From: Streptomyces uncialis
GTDB taxonomy: Bacteria; Actinomycetota; Actinomycetes; Streptomycetales; Streptomycetaceae
DNA length: 64,000 nucleotides
Direction: 5' to 3'
Assembly: GCF_036250755.1 (NCBI RefSeq)
Contig: NZ_CP109583.1
Span: forward strand, 3,720,001-3,784,000
Under the pieces are notes generated by a model that worked only from the letters and a program-made list of their open reading frames with translations, was not told where the DNA came from and searched no databases. A program made the position numbers and the translations under genes. Shown in pieces: positions 44,465-51,946 of this stretch; the stretch's first letter is position 1; each line of letters begins with the position of its first letter.

Positions 44465-44504
44465 GGCCCGCCCCTCCATGCCTCCAACGCGGGAGGGGCG
44501 GGCC
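44465..44504 (-). repeat. Stem-loop before the 267-aa gene (copy 2)
   Basis: Identical over all 40 bases to 39751-39790: 13-bp perfect stem, 14-nt loop containing GGAGG on the message. Confidence 0.85.
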
Positions 44505-44511
44505 ATGACGG

Positions 44512-44907
44512 CTAGGAGGAGGACGCGAGCGCCCGGTAGCACTCCAGCTCGTCGCGGAGTACCTGTTCCCGCTCGTCGCGGGTACGGCGGACCTCGACCA
44601 GGACATCCCGAAGGATCGCGATCACGCTCTCAGCCTCGGCCAGTGCGTCGCTGAGAGCCGCGACCTCGGCCTCCGCGTGCGTCAAGTTCGAGTCGGAACG
44701 GTCGAGTTCGGTGACCAGACACAAGCCCGCCAAGCGGTGCAGGTCGAGCAGTGCCTCGGCGCCCTCAAGCTCGCGGCGGGTGGCGTCCAGTTCCCGACCG
44801 AGCTGGAATGCACGCTCGCTGGTGTTGTGCGCGGACTCCATGGCCACGTCCAGCAGGGAACGACCGGAGTATGCGAGGGGGTTGTCCTTGATCAGGGAGA
44901 CAGCCAT
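44512..44907 (-). CDS. Coiled-coil phage protein, first gene of the leftward block
   Basis: 131 aa from ATG 44907, AAAGG upstream. Residues about 25-120 form one long heptad-rich helix (FQLGRELDATRRELEGAEALL, ALSDALAEAESVIAILRDVL), so a coiled-coil dimer is likely. It lies just downstream of a regulatory motif and of the terminator of the structured RNA. Function not recognised. Confidence 0.7.
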   Translation of the reverse strand: MAVSLIKDNPLAYSGRSLLDVAMESAHNTSERAFQLGRELDATRRELEGAEALLDLHRLAGLCLVTELDRSDSNLTHAEAEVAALSDALAEAESVIAILRDVLVEVRRTRDEREQVLRDELECYRALASSS

Positions 44908-44924
44908 GTGAACCAAGCCTTTCA

Positions 44925-44939
44925 GTTACAGGTTGACAC
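44925..44939 (-). promoter_or_regulatory. Prophage 15-bp motif copy
   Basis: Minus-strand GTGTCAACCTGTAAC, the consensus itself, between the RNA terminator and the first leftward protein gene, 18 bp before its start. Confidence 0.75.
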
Positions 44940-44949
44940 TTTGAATCGA

Positions 44950-45683
44950 AGAAAAGGGGCCGCGAGGCCCGGCTCGAACCCCCGCCCGAAGGCGGAGGGA
45001 GCCCGTACCCCCCAGAGGTGTGACCCTGTGGGGGGCTATGCGGCCACTCGCCAGAGGCGAGCGACCCCGGCCGCTGTCGCTGACCGGTAGAACAGAGTGA
45101 GTGATTTCGCTTTTGGGACGGACGCCCACTCAGCGCCCGTCTCACCGTCCGCAGTCTTGCCGTTCACGTTCCTTCCAGGTGGTTTCCCTCCCGGTCGGTC
45201 CGTATCCGGCCGTCCGTTGGACGGTGAGCCCTGGATCGACAATCAGGCCCCTACCTCACGCACCCCTCGACCCCATACCGCGCCTGCATCGGGTGCCCTC
45301 CGCAGGTCAGCATGGGTTCAGCCAAAGAAGTACGCTCCCGTCGCGCCGGGATGGATAGTCCCGGCCGGTACGGCAGTTGCGTTCACTTGCGATCTGTACC
45401 CGAACCTCGTACCCGAACAGTCCAGCGCGCTTCCAGTCCGTACTACGCAGGGTCACCCCGCTAGACCTTCCACGCCCCTTGGCCGGGCGATGATTCCTCA
45501 GACCCCGAAGGGTCCGCGAGCTTGAGCTACACCCCCGGAGGGGTGCGGCTTTCAGCCCTTACGCTCGATCCACACCGGAGAGACCCGGTTGCGACATCCG
45601 GTGTCCCGCTTGCGGGACAGGGGCCGGATCGAGCGCCCATGCAACGTTGGTGCGCTGGGCTGTGAAGCCCGGCGATTTAATCA
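44950..45683 (-). ncRNA. Putative large structured phage RNA (about 730 nt)
   Basis: No convincing protein is encoded in either direction, but stems are dense. On the minus strand: GGGCT/AGCCC (45670-45657); a three-way junction closed by GCTCGATCC/GGATCGAGC (45634-45626 with 45571-45563) with arms CCCGC/GCGGG and ACACCGG/CCGGTGT; CACCCC-TCCG-GGGGTG; GACCC-TTCG-GGGTC region; GCCGGGA/TCCCGGC; CCGTCC/GGACGG; CTCGCC-TCT-GGCGAG inside CGGCC/GGCCG; CCCCCC/GGGGGG; CCGCC-TTCG-GGCGG. Three loops are UNCG tetraloops only in this orientation. It ends at an intrinsic terminator. It could resemble GOLLD- or ROOL-type phage RNAs; homology is untested. A 43-codon frame (45164-45036) is also possible inside it. 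Confidence 0.55.
44952..44970 (-). terminator. Intrinsic terminator at the end of the structured RNA
   Basis: On the minus strand GGGCC-TCGC-GGCCC followed by CTTTTCTTC. The U-rich run exists only in the minus direction, fixing the strand. It closes the noncoding region 44950-45690. Confidence 0.7.
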
Positions 45684-45698
45684 GTTACAGGTTAACAC
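45684..45698 (-). promoter_or_regulatory. Prophage motif copy at the 5' side of the structured RNA
   Basis: Minus-strand GTGTTAACCTGTAAC followed by TGATTAAAT, an AT-rich patch that could serve as a -10 region for the leftward RNA. Confidence 0.6.
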
Positions 45699-45819
45699 CT
45701 GCGGCCGATCGATACCCCCGAGGGGGCGGTTTCCCGTGGGACCAACCGGCGGCGACTCTCAGGAGCCCCGTTCTCAGCGGCCTTGCGGTGGTTCCGACTC
45801 TAGGCGGTCGGTCCGGCGA

Positions 45820-45834
45820 GTGTCAACCTGTGAC
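45820..45834 (+). promoter_or_regulatory. Prophage motif copy, rightward orientation
   Basis: Plus-strand GTGTCAACCTGTGAC. Together with 45684-45698 it brackets a 121-bp interval with motifs pointing outward, the likely divergent control region. Confidence 0.65.
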
Positions 45835-45980
45835 TCCTGCCTGCCTTGGCTGACCAGCGTAAACGCGCTCCGGTTGCCCGTGGGTACTGGCTGCGTAGGA
45901 CGCTCCCTGTGGGCGGTCTGCCTGCCGCTTCCCCCTGTCTGCCTTTCGGCCGGTCGGTGGTGGCGACATGGAGAACATTA

Positions 45981-45995
45981 GTCACATGTTGGCAC
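45981..45995 (-). promoter_or_regulatory. Prophage motif copy (weak)
   Basis: Minus-strand GTGCCAACATGTGAC, followed by TAATGT. One position off the core (GCC for GTC). Confidence 0.5.
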
Positions 45996-46381
45996 TCTGT
46001 CCAAACGTGCAGGTCAGAGCTCCTTTTCGTTAGCTCGCTTGACCTCATTTCCACCCCTCGCGGAGCAAGAACGGGCCGCAAACGGCACTGCACCCCATCC
46101 CCGCCCCACGGTGCCCAGAGTGCGCGCGTTCCTCGGCACCGCGCGTCGCGTACGCGCACGCGTTCCCCCTGGGGGGTGTGGGGGGTGACCCCCGACGGCC
46201 GAAAGCCCGCACCGCCATGTCTTAGCAGCTCGAAAACTGCCACGGTTCCAAGGTCGCCGAATCACTCCGAACGCTACGCCCCGCACAGCGAAACGGCAGG
46301 TCAGGGGACCTTGGTGGCCTTTTGCACTGCCGCCATCACTGCACGGGAACGCTCACAGCCGGAGGCCGGCCGAAGGGCCAC
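45996..46381. other. Noncoding stretch in the prophage hub
   Basis: Open frames here have phage-untypical composition and no ribosome sites. A G-rich run with complementary C blocks near 46165-46195 is the only visible structure. A promoter or operator region is probable but no clear boxes are seen. Confidence 0.4.
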
Positions 46382-46612
46382 TCACTCGCCGGCCTCGCCA
46401 TAGAAGCCATCCAGGCGAACATTCAGCTCGGCCAGGTCCGGATGCGCTGCCACCTGTTGAGCTTCGGCGGCGGTCTGAATGTCGACGACCTTTTTCATCG
46501 AGGCGGCCATGGCGATAGCCGTCGCTGAGAGGTCGTGTGCGGAGGCCGCCATGCGGTGCGCCGCCGCCCTCGTGCGATGGATTTGCGCATTGAGATTGGC
46601 GTCATCTTCCAT
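46382..46612 (-). CDS. Small helical phage protein
   Basis: 76 aa from ATG 46612, GGAGAGGGA upstream. Ala-rich helical protein (IHRTRAAAHRMAASAHDLSATAIAMAASMKK) that could oligomerise. It stands alone, leftward, between the noncoding hub and the late genes. A regulatory role is possible; no HTH is evident. The gap 46613-46948 to its right carries several ACGTAC-type palindromes but no gene. Confidence 0.65.
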   Translation of the reverse strand: MEDDANLNAQIHRTRAAAHRMAASAHDLSATAIAMAASMKKVVDIQTAAEAQQVAAHPDLAELNVRLDGFYGEAGE

Positions 46613-46939
46613 GAGTTCCCTCTCCTTGATCCCCAGGGTGTCAGCGGGCCGCCGGCCGGGCGGTGGCGCCGAAGGGCCATCCTGCCCGAAGGACGGTCGC
46701 CGAAGCCTCAAGCACATATGTACGTTGGGCGACTTGCCTCTGCGCCGCCCTCCGGGCGGCCCTTCGTCTTCGCTGCTGGGCACCCTTCGGGTGCCACTGC
46801 TCTTCGCCGCTGCCTCACGTGAGTGTGAGCACGATCACGCACGTTCCCGTTTCCGAAATCAAGATCGTTTAGCGACTTATAAGTGTAAGTACGTTAGCCG
46901 CAAGGCTTGAGCCCCTGACGGGGCTCGCCCGATGAAGAC

Positions 46940-46961
46940 GAAGTACGTATGTACGTACTTC
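46940..46961. promoter_or_regulatory. Perfect palindrome over the HNH start codon
   Basis: GAAGTACGT (46940-46948) and ACGTACTTC (46953-46961) are perfect reverse complements around ATGT; the central ATG is the start codon. Related GTACGT words occur at 46722-46727 and 46889-46894. It could be an operator or an RNA hairpin hiding the start. Confidence 0.55.
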
Positions 46962-47293
46962 GCAGGCTGGAGATCGTCATCCCAAACTGGGAGGGCTCCA
47001 GCAGGCGTGACGGACTTCCGCAGGACTGGCCGGAGAAACGCGTGCGCGTTCTGCGGCGAGACGGCCACCGTTGCACTCACCGCGATCAGTACGGGGACCG
47101 CTGCGAGGAGTTGGCCACGGACGTTGACCACATCGTGCCTGGTGATGACCATCGAGAGATCAACCTACGAGCGCTCTGCGGGCATCATCACCAGGCCAAG
47201 TCCTCTCGCGAGGGAGCCCTCGCACTCGCGGCGCGGCGGCGCCAGATGAACAAGCGCTTCAGGCGGACGGAAGCCCACCCGGGCCTGATATAG
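46949..47293 (+). CDS. HNH endonuclease
   Basis: 114 aa. NWEGSSRRDGLPQDWPEKRVRVLRRDGHRC, then ATDVDHIVPGDDH and NLRALCGHHHQAKSS are the treble-clef HNH motifs with Cys pairs for zinc. HNH proteins beside terminase genes in siphoviruses support cos cleavage during packaging. It leads the rightward late block. ATG 46949 has no good ribosome site; translation may be leaderless or controlled by the palindrome. Confidence 0.88.
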   Translation: MYVLRRLEIVIPNWEGSSRRDGLPQDWPEKRVRVLRRDGHRCTHRDQYGDRCEELATDVDHIVPGDDHREINLRALCGHHHQAKSSREGALALAARRRQMNKRFRRTEAHPGLI

Positions 47294-47302
47294 GGGGTGG
47301 CC

Positions 47303-47527
47303 GTGTTCACTGCCGCATGGGCCGGGTGGATCGTCGCGTTCTGCGTGATCGAGGGCATCGCCCTCTACCGGAAGCAGCCGGGCGACACCCTGTCCGAGCA
47401 CGTCTGGCGCTGGTTCCACACCGCGAAGGACACTGCGCCGGACCGGACCACCCGACTGCGCCGCTTCGTCCTGGTCGCGTTCCTCGCTTGGCTCTCCGCG
47501 CACTTCCTGACGGGCGGGACGTTCTGA
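47303..47527 (+). CDS. Small membrane protein
   Basis: 74 aa from GTG 47303, AGGGGGT upstream (GTG 47297 possible). Two hydrophobic segments: FTAAWAGWIVAFCVIEGIAL at the N-terminus and RRFVLVAFLAWLSAHFLTG at the end, joined by a charged loop. Holins can look like this, but the position upstream of terminase makes that uncertain. Confidence 0.65.
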   Translation: MFTAAWAGWIVAFCVIEGIALYRKQPGDTLSEHVWRWFHTAKDTAPDRTTRLRRFVLVAFLAWLSAHFLTGGTF

Positions 47528-47529
47528 TG

Positions 47530-48063
47530 TCAGTTCAGTGAGCGCGCCTCCGTGAGCCTAGACACAAGGTCTCGGCCCTTCTCGGTGATGGTGTAGAACT
47601 CCTGGGTCTTCCCCGTGAAGTCGATCGTTGCGCAAGCCCCGTTGGCGATCATGATGCCCAAGTTGGGCTTCAGCCCGCGCGCAAAAAGCCCGTCTTTCAC
47701 CAGGTGCATCATTGCGATGTCGGAGGCAGCGGGCATCGGCACCGAGTTGATCTCTGGATTCTCGGCGAACAGCGCCAAGACACGGCGCTCGATCTCTCCG
47801 TACCGTCCGTTGATCACGCCGAGGTTCGCCTTGTACTGGAGCATCGCCTTGCGATCGATCTCTCCGCCGTCGAAGCGCGTGTGACACGTCGGGCAGAGCG
47901 CAATGAGGTTCTCGAACTTGTGCTCGCGCACGACGCGCCACGGCTTGATGTGCGCGATCTCCGTCGTACTGGTCTTGCACGTTGGGATCGCGCATCGGTG
48001 CCCCGCCTCAACGAGCACGGCCCGCTTCACTTCCGCGGGGACAGCCTTTCGAACTTGTGCCAT
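47530..48063 (-). CDS. HNH-domain protein with C-terminal winged helix
   Basis: 177 aa from ATG 48063. N-terminal HNH: VLVEAGHRCAIPTC, TEIAHIKPW, LIALCPTCHTRFDGGEIDR (zinc cysteines and catalytic His). C-terminal IAMMHLVKDGLFARGLKPN...FYTITEKGRDLVSRL looks like a winged helix. It is inverted against the late genes, so it is transcribed separately, as morons are. It might be a nuclease, a regulator, or both. Confidence 0.75.
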   Translation of the reverse strand: MAQVRKAVPAEVKRAVLVEAGHRCAIPTCKTSTTEIAHIKPWRVVREHKFENLIALCPTCHTRFDGGEIDRKAMLQYKANLGVINGRYGEIERRVLALFAENPEINSVPMPAASDIAMMHLVKDGLFARGLKPNLGIMIANGACATIDFTGKTQEFYTITEKGRDLVSRLTEARSLN

Positions 48064-48136
48064 GCCGTGAGGCTAACGCGCACCACTGACAACCAGGCCC
48101 CGGCCAGGACCGCTTGCACGCTTGGGGGTGAGGCTC

Positions 48137-48565
48137 ATGCCCGGCCCCGTACCCAATCGCGAGGACGACCTCGCCCGCCCCCGCGAGCGCAAGGGTGGCG
48201 ATGTCCAGTCGGTGTCGCGCGGGGTCGCCCGGCCCGCGAAGGTCCCGAACGGCGACCGCTCCTGGCACCCGATCGCGAAGCGCTTGTGGGACTCCCTGAA
48301 GGAGTCCGGTCAGGCGGATTTCTACCAGGCGAGCGACTGGGCCCTCGCCTACTCGCTGTGTGAAGACCTGTCCTACTACAAGGCGTCGGGGAAGCGCAGT
48401 GGTCAGATGCTTCAGACGATCTACTCCGCTTTCGAGCGGCTCCTCGTTGCCGAGGGCGACCGGCGCCGTGTGCGTATCGAACTGCACGAGCCTGTGCCCG
48501 ACGAGCAATCTGCGGCGGTCCTCGCTATCGCTGACTACAAGAAGGATCTCGGACTCGCCGAGTAA
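48137..48565 (+). CDS. Terminase small subunit
   Basis: 142 aa from ATG 48137, GTGAGG upstream. PNGDRSWHPIAKRLWDSLKESGQADFYQASDWALAYSLCEDL is typical of actinophage small terminases (phage_terminase P27-like). It recognises the packaging site and recruits the large subunit. C-terminus acidic. Confidence 0.82.
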   Translation: MPGPVPNREDDLARPRERKGGDVQSVSRGVARPAKVPNGDRSWHPIAKRLWDSLKESGQADFYQASDWALAYSLCEDLSYYKASGKRSGQMLQTIYSAFERLLVAEGDRRRVRIELHEPVPDEQSAAVLAIADYKKDLGLAE

Positions 48566-48574
48566 GGCACCAGG

Positions 48575-48694
48575 TCAGAGCCCGAAGACGCTCTTGTCGT
48601 AGCGCGACTTGCACTTCGTGCACTGCAACTTGTTGGTGCTGACCCGCTGAACGGTGTTCGTACCGCACACGGGGCACTTGAATCCCTTAGGCAT
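48575..48694 (-). CDS. 39-residue zinc-ribbon protein inserted between terminase genes
   Basis: ATG 48694, with GGAGAG 7 nt upstream; 39 residues: starts MPKGFKCPVCGTNTVQRV and ends with KCKSRYDKSVFGL. CPVC and CTKC form a complete zinc ribbon. It runs opposite to the flanking terminase genes. Such mini zinc ribbons may bind nucleic acid or RNA polymerase; function unknown. Confidence 0.7.
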   Translation of the reverse strand: MPKGFKCPVCGTNTVQRVSTNKLQCTKCKSRYDKSVFGL

Positions 48695-48839
48695 TTGGGC
48701 TCTCTCCAGCTCAAGGTCTGCGCCACCTCTCGTCACGCATTAGCTCCGAGCGTAGCGCCTGAGCTGCGGCTTACGGATGGAAATCGGCTAATGATTAATC
48801 GGGCAGTAGGTTGTGCGCCTGTGAGGGGGGAGGAGTCTC

Positions 48840-50489
48840 ATCCCTACCCTCACCGACGAAGAGATCGAGGCCCTGGAGCCCGAGTTCCACGGGCCGACCT
48901 GGCGGAAGGATGCCTTCGGACAGTGGAAGTTGCCGGCGCGCACTCTCGGCTGGCAGGTCGCCGGCTGGTGCGCGGAGTACCTCGACGGCGAGGGCTCGAC
49001 CGACGAGAAGCGTGTCCCCTGGCGCTTCACCCGCGAGCAGCTCCGCTTCCTCCTGTGGTGGTACGCCATCGGCGAGGACGGCGAGTTCGTCTACAGAACC
49101 GGCGTCTTGCAGAGACTCAAGGGCTGGGGCAAGGACCCGCTTCTCGCGGTGATCTCGCTCGTGGAGTTCGTCGGGCCGTCGCGCTTCTCCCACTGGGACG
49201 AGAACGGCGAGCCGGTAGCCAAGCCACACCCACAGGCGTGGGTGCAGGTGACGGCCGTCAGCCAAGAGCAGACGGTGAACACCATGGGCTACCTGCCGGT
49301 CCTGATGTCCGAGAAGCTGATCTCGACGTACGGCATCAAGCTTGGCGCCGAGCTGATCCGGGCGGACCGGGGGCGCAAGCGCCTCCAGGCCGTGACCAGC
49401 TCGTATCGCGCGATCGAGGGCAAGAGAACAACTTTCACCTTGCTCAATGAAACTCATCACTGGGTCTTGGGCAACGGCGGCGTCAAGATGTACGAGACCA
49501 TCGACGGCAACGCCACAAAAATGGACTCCCGCTATCTCAGCATCACCAACGCCTTCATGCCGGGCGAGGACAGCGTCGCCGAGCGGATGCGCGAGGCGTA
49601 CGAGAAGGTCCGGGAGGGCTTGGCGGCCGATGTCGGCGCGCTGTACGACTCGATCGAGGCTCACCCTGCGACGCCCCTGACGGCCGAGGCCCTGCGCATC
49701 GTCATCCCGAAAATCAGGGGTGACGCGGTGTGGCTCAAAGTCGAAACGATCATCAAGTCTGTCCTCAACCTGACGATCTCCGCCGCGCGTTCGCGGCGCA
49801 TGTACTTGAATCAGATCGTCGCCGAAGAGGACGCGGTGCACGGTCCGGCCGAGTGGGATGTCCTACGGGACACCTCGCTTTCGCTGAAGCCCGGCGACGA
49901 GATCACAGTCGGCTTCGACGGCGGCCTCCGGGACGACGCGACCGCCTTGGTTGCCGTTCGCGTCTCCGACATGGCCGCCTTCCTGATCGGCCTGTGGGAG
50001 AAGCCAGACGGCCCGGCCGGGGCGAACTGGGAGGTTCCGAAGGCCGAGGTTGACTCGGCCGTGCACGACACCTTCCGTGTCTTCTCGGTGCAGGGCATGT
50101 ATGCCGACGTTGCCCTCTGGGAGTCGTACATCTCCGAGTGGTCGGAGGCGTACGGCGAGGGCCTGGCCGTGAAGGCGCCCGGCAAGGACGCGATCGGCTG
50201 GGACATGCGGTCGAGCCTCAAGTCCTCGACCCTCGCGCACGAACGGCTCATGCGCTCCATCTTCGACAGGAAGCTCCGCCACGACGGCGACCTGAAGCTG
50301 CGTCGGCACGCGCTCAATGCGCGGCGCCGGGTGAACAACTACGGCGTCTCGTTCGGCAAGGAAAGCCGGGAGAGCCCGAAGAAGGTCGACGCGTACGCGG
50401 CGCTCATGTTGGCGCACGAGGCTCTCACCGATCTCCGTGCCCGCGGCAAGCGCGTCCGCAAGCGGACCGGCCGGGGCTTCTTCATTTGA
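48840..50489 (+). CDS. Terminase large subunit; unusual ATC start
   Basis: About 549 aa. Motor and nuclease ATPase of DNA packaging. FTREQLRFLLWWYAIGEDG and LKGWGKDPLLAVISLVEF (Walker-A-like loop) precede a nuclease half with FDGGLRDDATALVAV and DAYAALMLAHEAL (acidic metal ligands). The frame upstream of TTG 48930 encodes PTLTDEEIEALEPEFHG, which is conserved-looking, yet only an ATC at 48840, with GGAGG 6 nt upstream, can open it. TTG 48930 is the conventional alternative. Confidence 0.9.
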   Translation: MPTLTDEEIEALEPEFHGPTWRKDAFGQWKLPARTLGWQVAGWCAEYLDGEGSTDEKRVPWRFTREQLRFLLWWYAIGEDGEFVYRTGVLQRLKGWGKDPLLAVISLVEFVGPSRFSHWDENGEPVAKPHPQAWVQVTAVSQEQTVNTMGYLPVLMSEKLISTYGIKLGAELIRADRGRKRLQAVTSSYRAIEGKRTTFTLLNETHHWVLGNGGVKMYETIDGNATKMDSRYLSITNAFMPGEDSVAERMREAYEKVREGLAADVGALYDSIEAHPATPLTAEALRIVIPKIRGDAVWLKVETIIKSVLNLTISAARSRRMYLNQIVAEEDAVHGPAEWDVLRDTSLSLKPGDEITVGFDGGLRDDATALVAVRVSDMAAFLIGLWEKPDGPAGANWEVPKAEVDSAVHDTFRVFSVQGMYADVALWESYISEWSEAYGEGLAVKAPGKDAIGWDMRSSLKSSTLAHERLMRSIFDRKLRHDGDLKLRRHALNARRRVNNYGVSFGKESRESPKKVDAYAALMLAHEALTDLRARGKRVRKRTGRGFFI

Positions 50490-50494
50490 ACCAA

Positions 50495-50509
50495 GTGTCA
50501 ACATGTAAC
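50495..50509 (+). promoter_or_regulatory. Prophage motif copy in the late operon
   Basis: Plus-strand GTGTCAACATGTAAC between the terminase stop and the portal start, oriented with late transcription. Confidence 0.7.
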
Positions 50510-50524
50510 TAGAGGTGGTGAACC

Positions 50525-51946
50525 GTGGCCGCTTCTTCCCCCATGTCGCTCGCTCGACAGCTTCTCGGCGTCCTTCATCGTGACGGTGACCGGCTGCGCC
50601 GGATCGACGACTATCTGCACGGTCGACATGGCGATCCGTACATGCCGCCCCAGGCGGACGACGAGTATCGGCTGCTGGCTCGCAGGTCGGTGTCAAATTG
50701 GATGCCCCTGCTCGTCTCGACCCCGGCGCAGGCCCTCTACGTGGATGGGCACCGGCCGGGTCGGAGCGGAGAGTCTGCGGTGCAGCCGGATTCGGCGACG
50801 CCGGAGTGGGAGCACTGGCAGCGGTCCCGGCTGGATGCTCGGCAGGCCGCTGTATATAGGGGTGCGCTCGCGTACGGGCACAGCTTCACCGTGACCGAGC
50901 GGTCCCGGGACGGCCAGGTGCGTACACGGGGTCTGTCCGCGTTGCGGACGAGCGCGCTGTATGAGGACCCGGCGAACGATGACGTGCCGGCCGCCGCACT
51001 GACGGTGACCGCCTGGCCGGTGGGTGAGTCGCTGGGCCGGGCCCGGCTGTGGGACGCCCGCCGGGTGTACGAGGTGGTCTTCCGGTCTGCGGCTGACGAG
51101 GACTCGGTGCGGGTCGACGGTGGGCTCGTCCACGGGGCGAGCGAGTGTCCGGTGACCCGGTTCGCGGCCTCCGTGGATCTGGAGGGTCGGACTGTCGGCG
51201 TGATCGAGCCGATGATCGCCACTCAAGATCGAATCAATCAAACGTCGTTCGACTTGCTCCTGGCGCAGAGTTACGGCTCCACCAAGGTCAGGACCGTTAC
51301 GGGCATGGCGCCGCCAGTCCGGCGGGACCCCGAGACTGGTGAGCCGGTCCTCGACGAATCCGGCAACCCCATACCCCTGTCGATCAACCACAACGCCCGC
51401 CGATTCTTGTTCGCCGAAGATCCCGACACAAGATTCGGGAGCCTCGACGAGACGCCACTCGCTGGTTTCGTTGAGTCCCTGGAGATGAGCATCCGGCATC
51501 TCAGCGCGCTCGCGCAGGTGCCTCCCCACGCGATGCTGGGGCAGATCGCCAACTTGAGCGCCGAGGCGCTCCAAGCGGCCGAGACTTCGCTGTCCCGGAT
51601 GATCGCGGAGTTCCGGACGGGCTTCGGCGAGTCGTGGGAAAGAGTTTTCAGGCTCGCGGGCGAGCTGTCCGGCAACACGGCGTCGGCCGAGGACCACCGG
51701 GGCGAGGTCGTGTGGCGGGACATGGAGTCCCGGTCGCTCGCCCAGGCCGCCGACGCCCTCGGCAAGTTGCGCGAACAGCTCGGCATCCCTGAGCGGGGCC
51801 TGTGGCGCCGCGTGCCGGGTGTGACCCAGACCGAACTTGAGGACTGGGAGGAGATGCGGGAGGACGACGACTCGGTGGGGCAGCTCGCGGGCGCGATCAC
51901 CCGCGCGACCCCCGAGTCCCGCCCGGTTGAAGCGGTGGCGGCGTGA
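50525..51946 (+). CDS. Portal protein (SPP1 gp6-like)
   Basis: 473 aa from GTG 50525, GAGGTG upstream. RIDDYLHGRHGDPYMPP, then VSNWMPLLVSTPAQALYVDG at the N-terminus, and SIRHLSALAQVPPHAMLGQIANLSAEALQAAE match actinophage portals. Dodecamer at the capsid vertex through which DNA passes. The stop overlaps the MuF start by 4 bp. Confidence 0.92.
   Translation: MAASSPMSLARQLLGVLHRDGDRLRRIDDYLHGRHGDPYMPPQADDEYRLLARRSVSNWMPLLVSTPAQALYVDGHRPGRSGESAVQPDSATPEWEHWQRSRLDARQAAVYRGALAYGHSFTVTERSRDGQVRTRGLSALRTSALYEDPANDDVPAAALTVTAWPVGESLGRARLWDARRVYEVVFRSAADEDSVRVDGGLVHGASECPVTRFAASVDLEGRTVGVIEPMIATQDRINQTSFDLLLAQSYGSTKVRTVTGMAPPVRRDPETGEPVLDESGNPIPLSINHNARRFLFAEDPDTRFGSLDETPLAGFVESLEMSIRHLSALAQVPPHAMLGQIANLSAEALQAAETSLSRMIAEFRTGFGESWERVFRLAGELSGNTASAEDHRGEVVWRDMESRSLAQAADALGKLREQLGIPERGLWRRVPGVTQTELEDWEEMREDDDSVGQLAGAITRATPESRPVEAVAA

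Noticed and set aside
44960..45075. tRNA-like segment (GGTTCGAGCC and an acceptor-like GGGGTCGC/GCGGCCCC pair)
   Set aside because: T-stem does not pair, the would-be anticodon loop is about 16 nt, and no CCA-adjacent geometry fits; kept as part of the structured RNA.
44926..45129. 67-codon minus-strand frame ending in Val-Asn-Leu-stop
   Set aside because: The end is just the regulatory motif; the body crosses the terminator and hairpins.
45097..45525. 142-codon plus-strand frame in the prophage hub
   Set aside because: Pro/Ser/Arg-rich, no ribosome site, overlaps the stem-rich region and lacks any domain feature.
45846..46403. 185-codon plus-strand frame starting MADQRKRAPVARG
   Set aside because: Unlike phage proteins in composition; it ends opposite the small helical gene and has no ribosome site.
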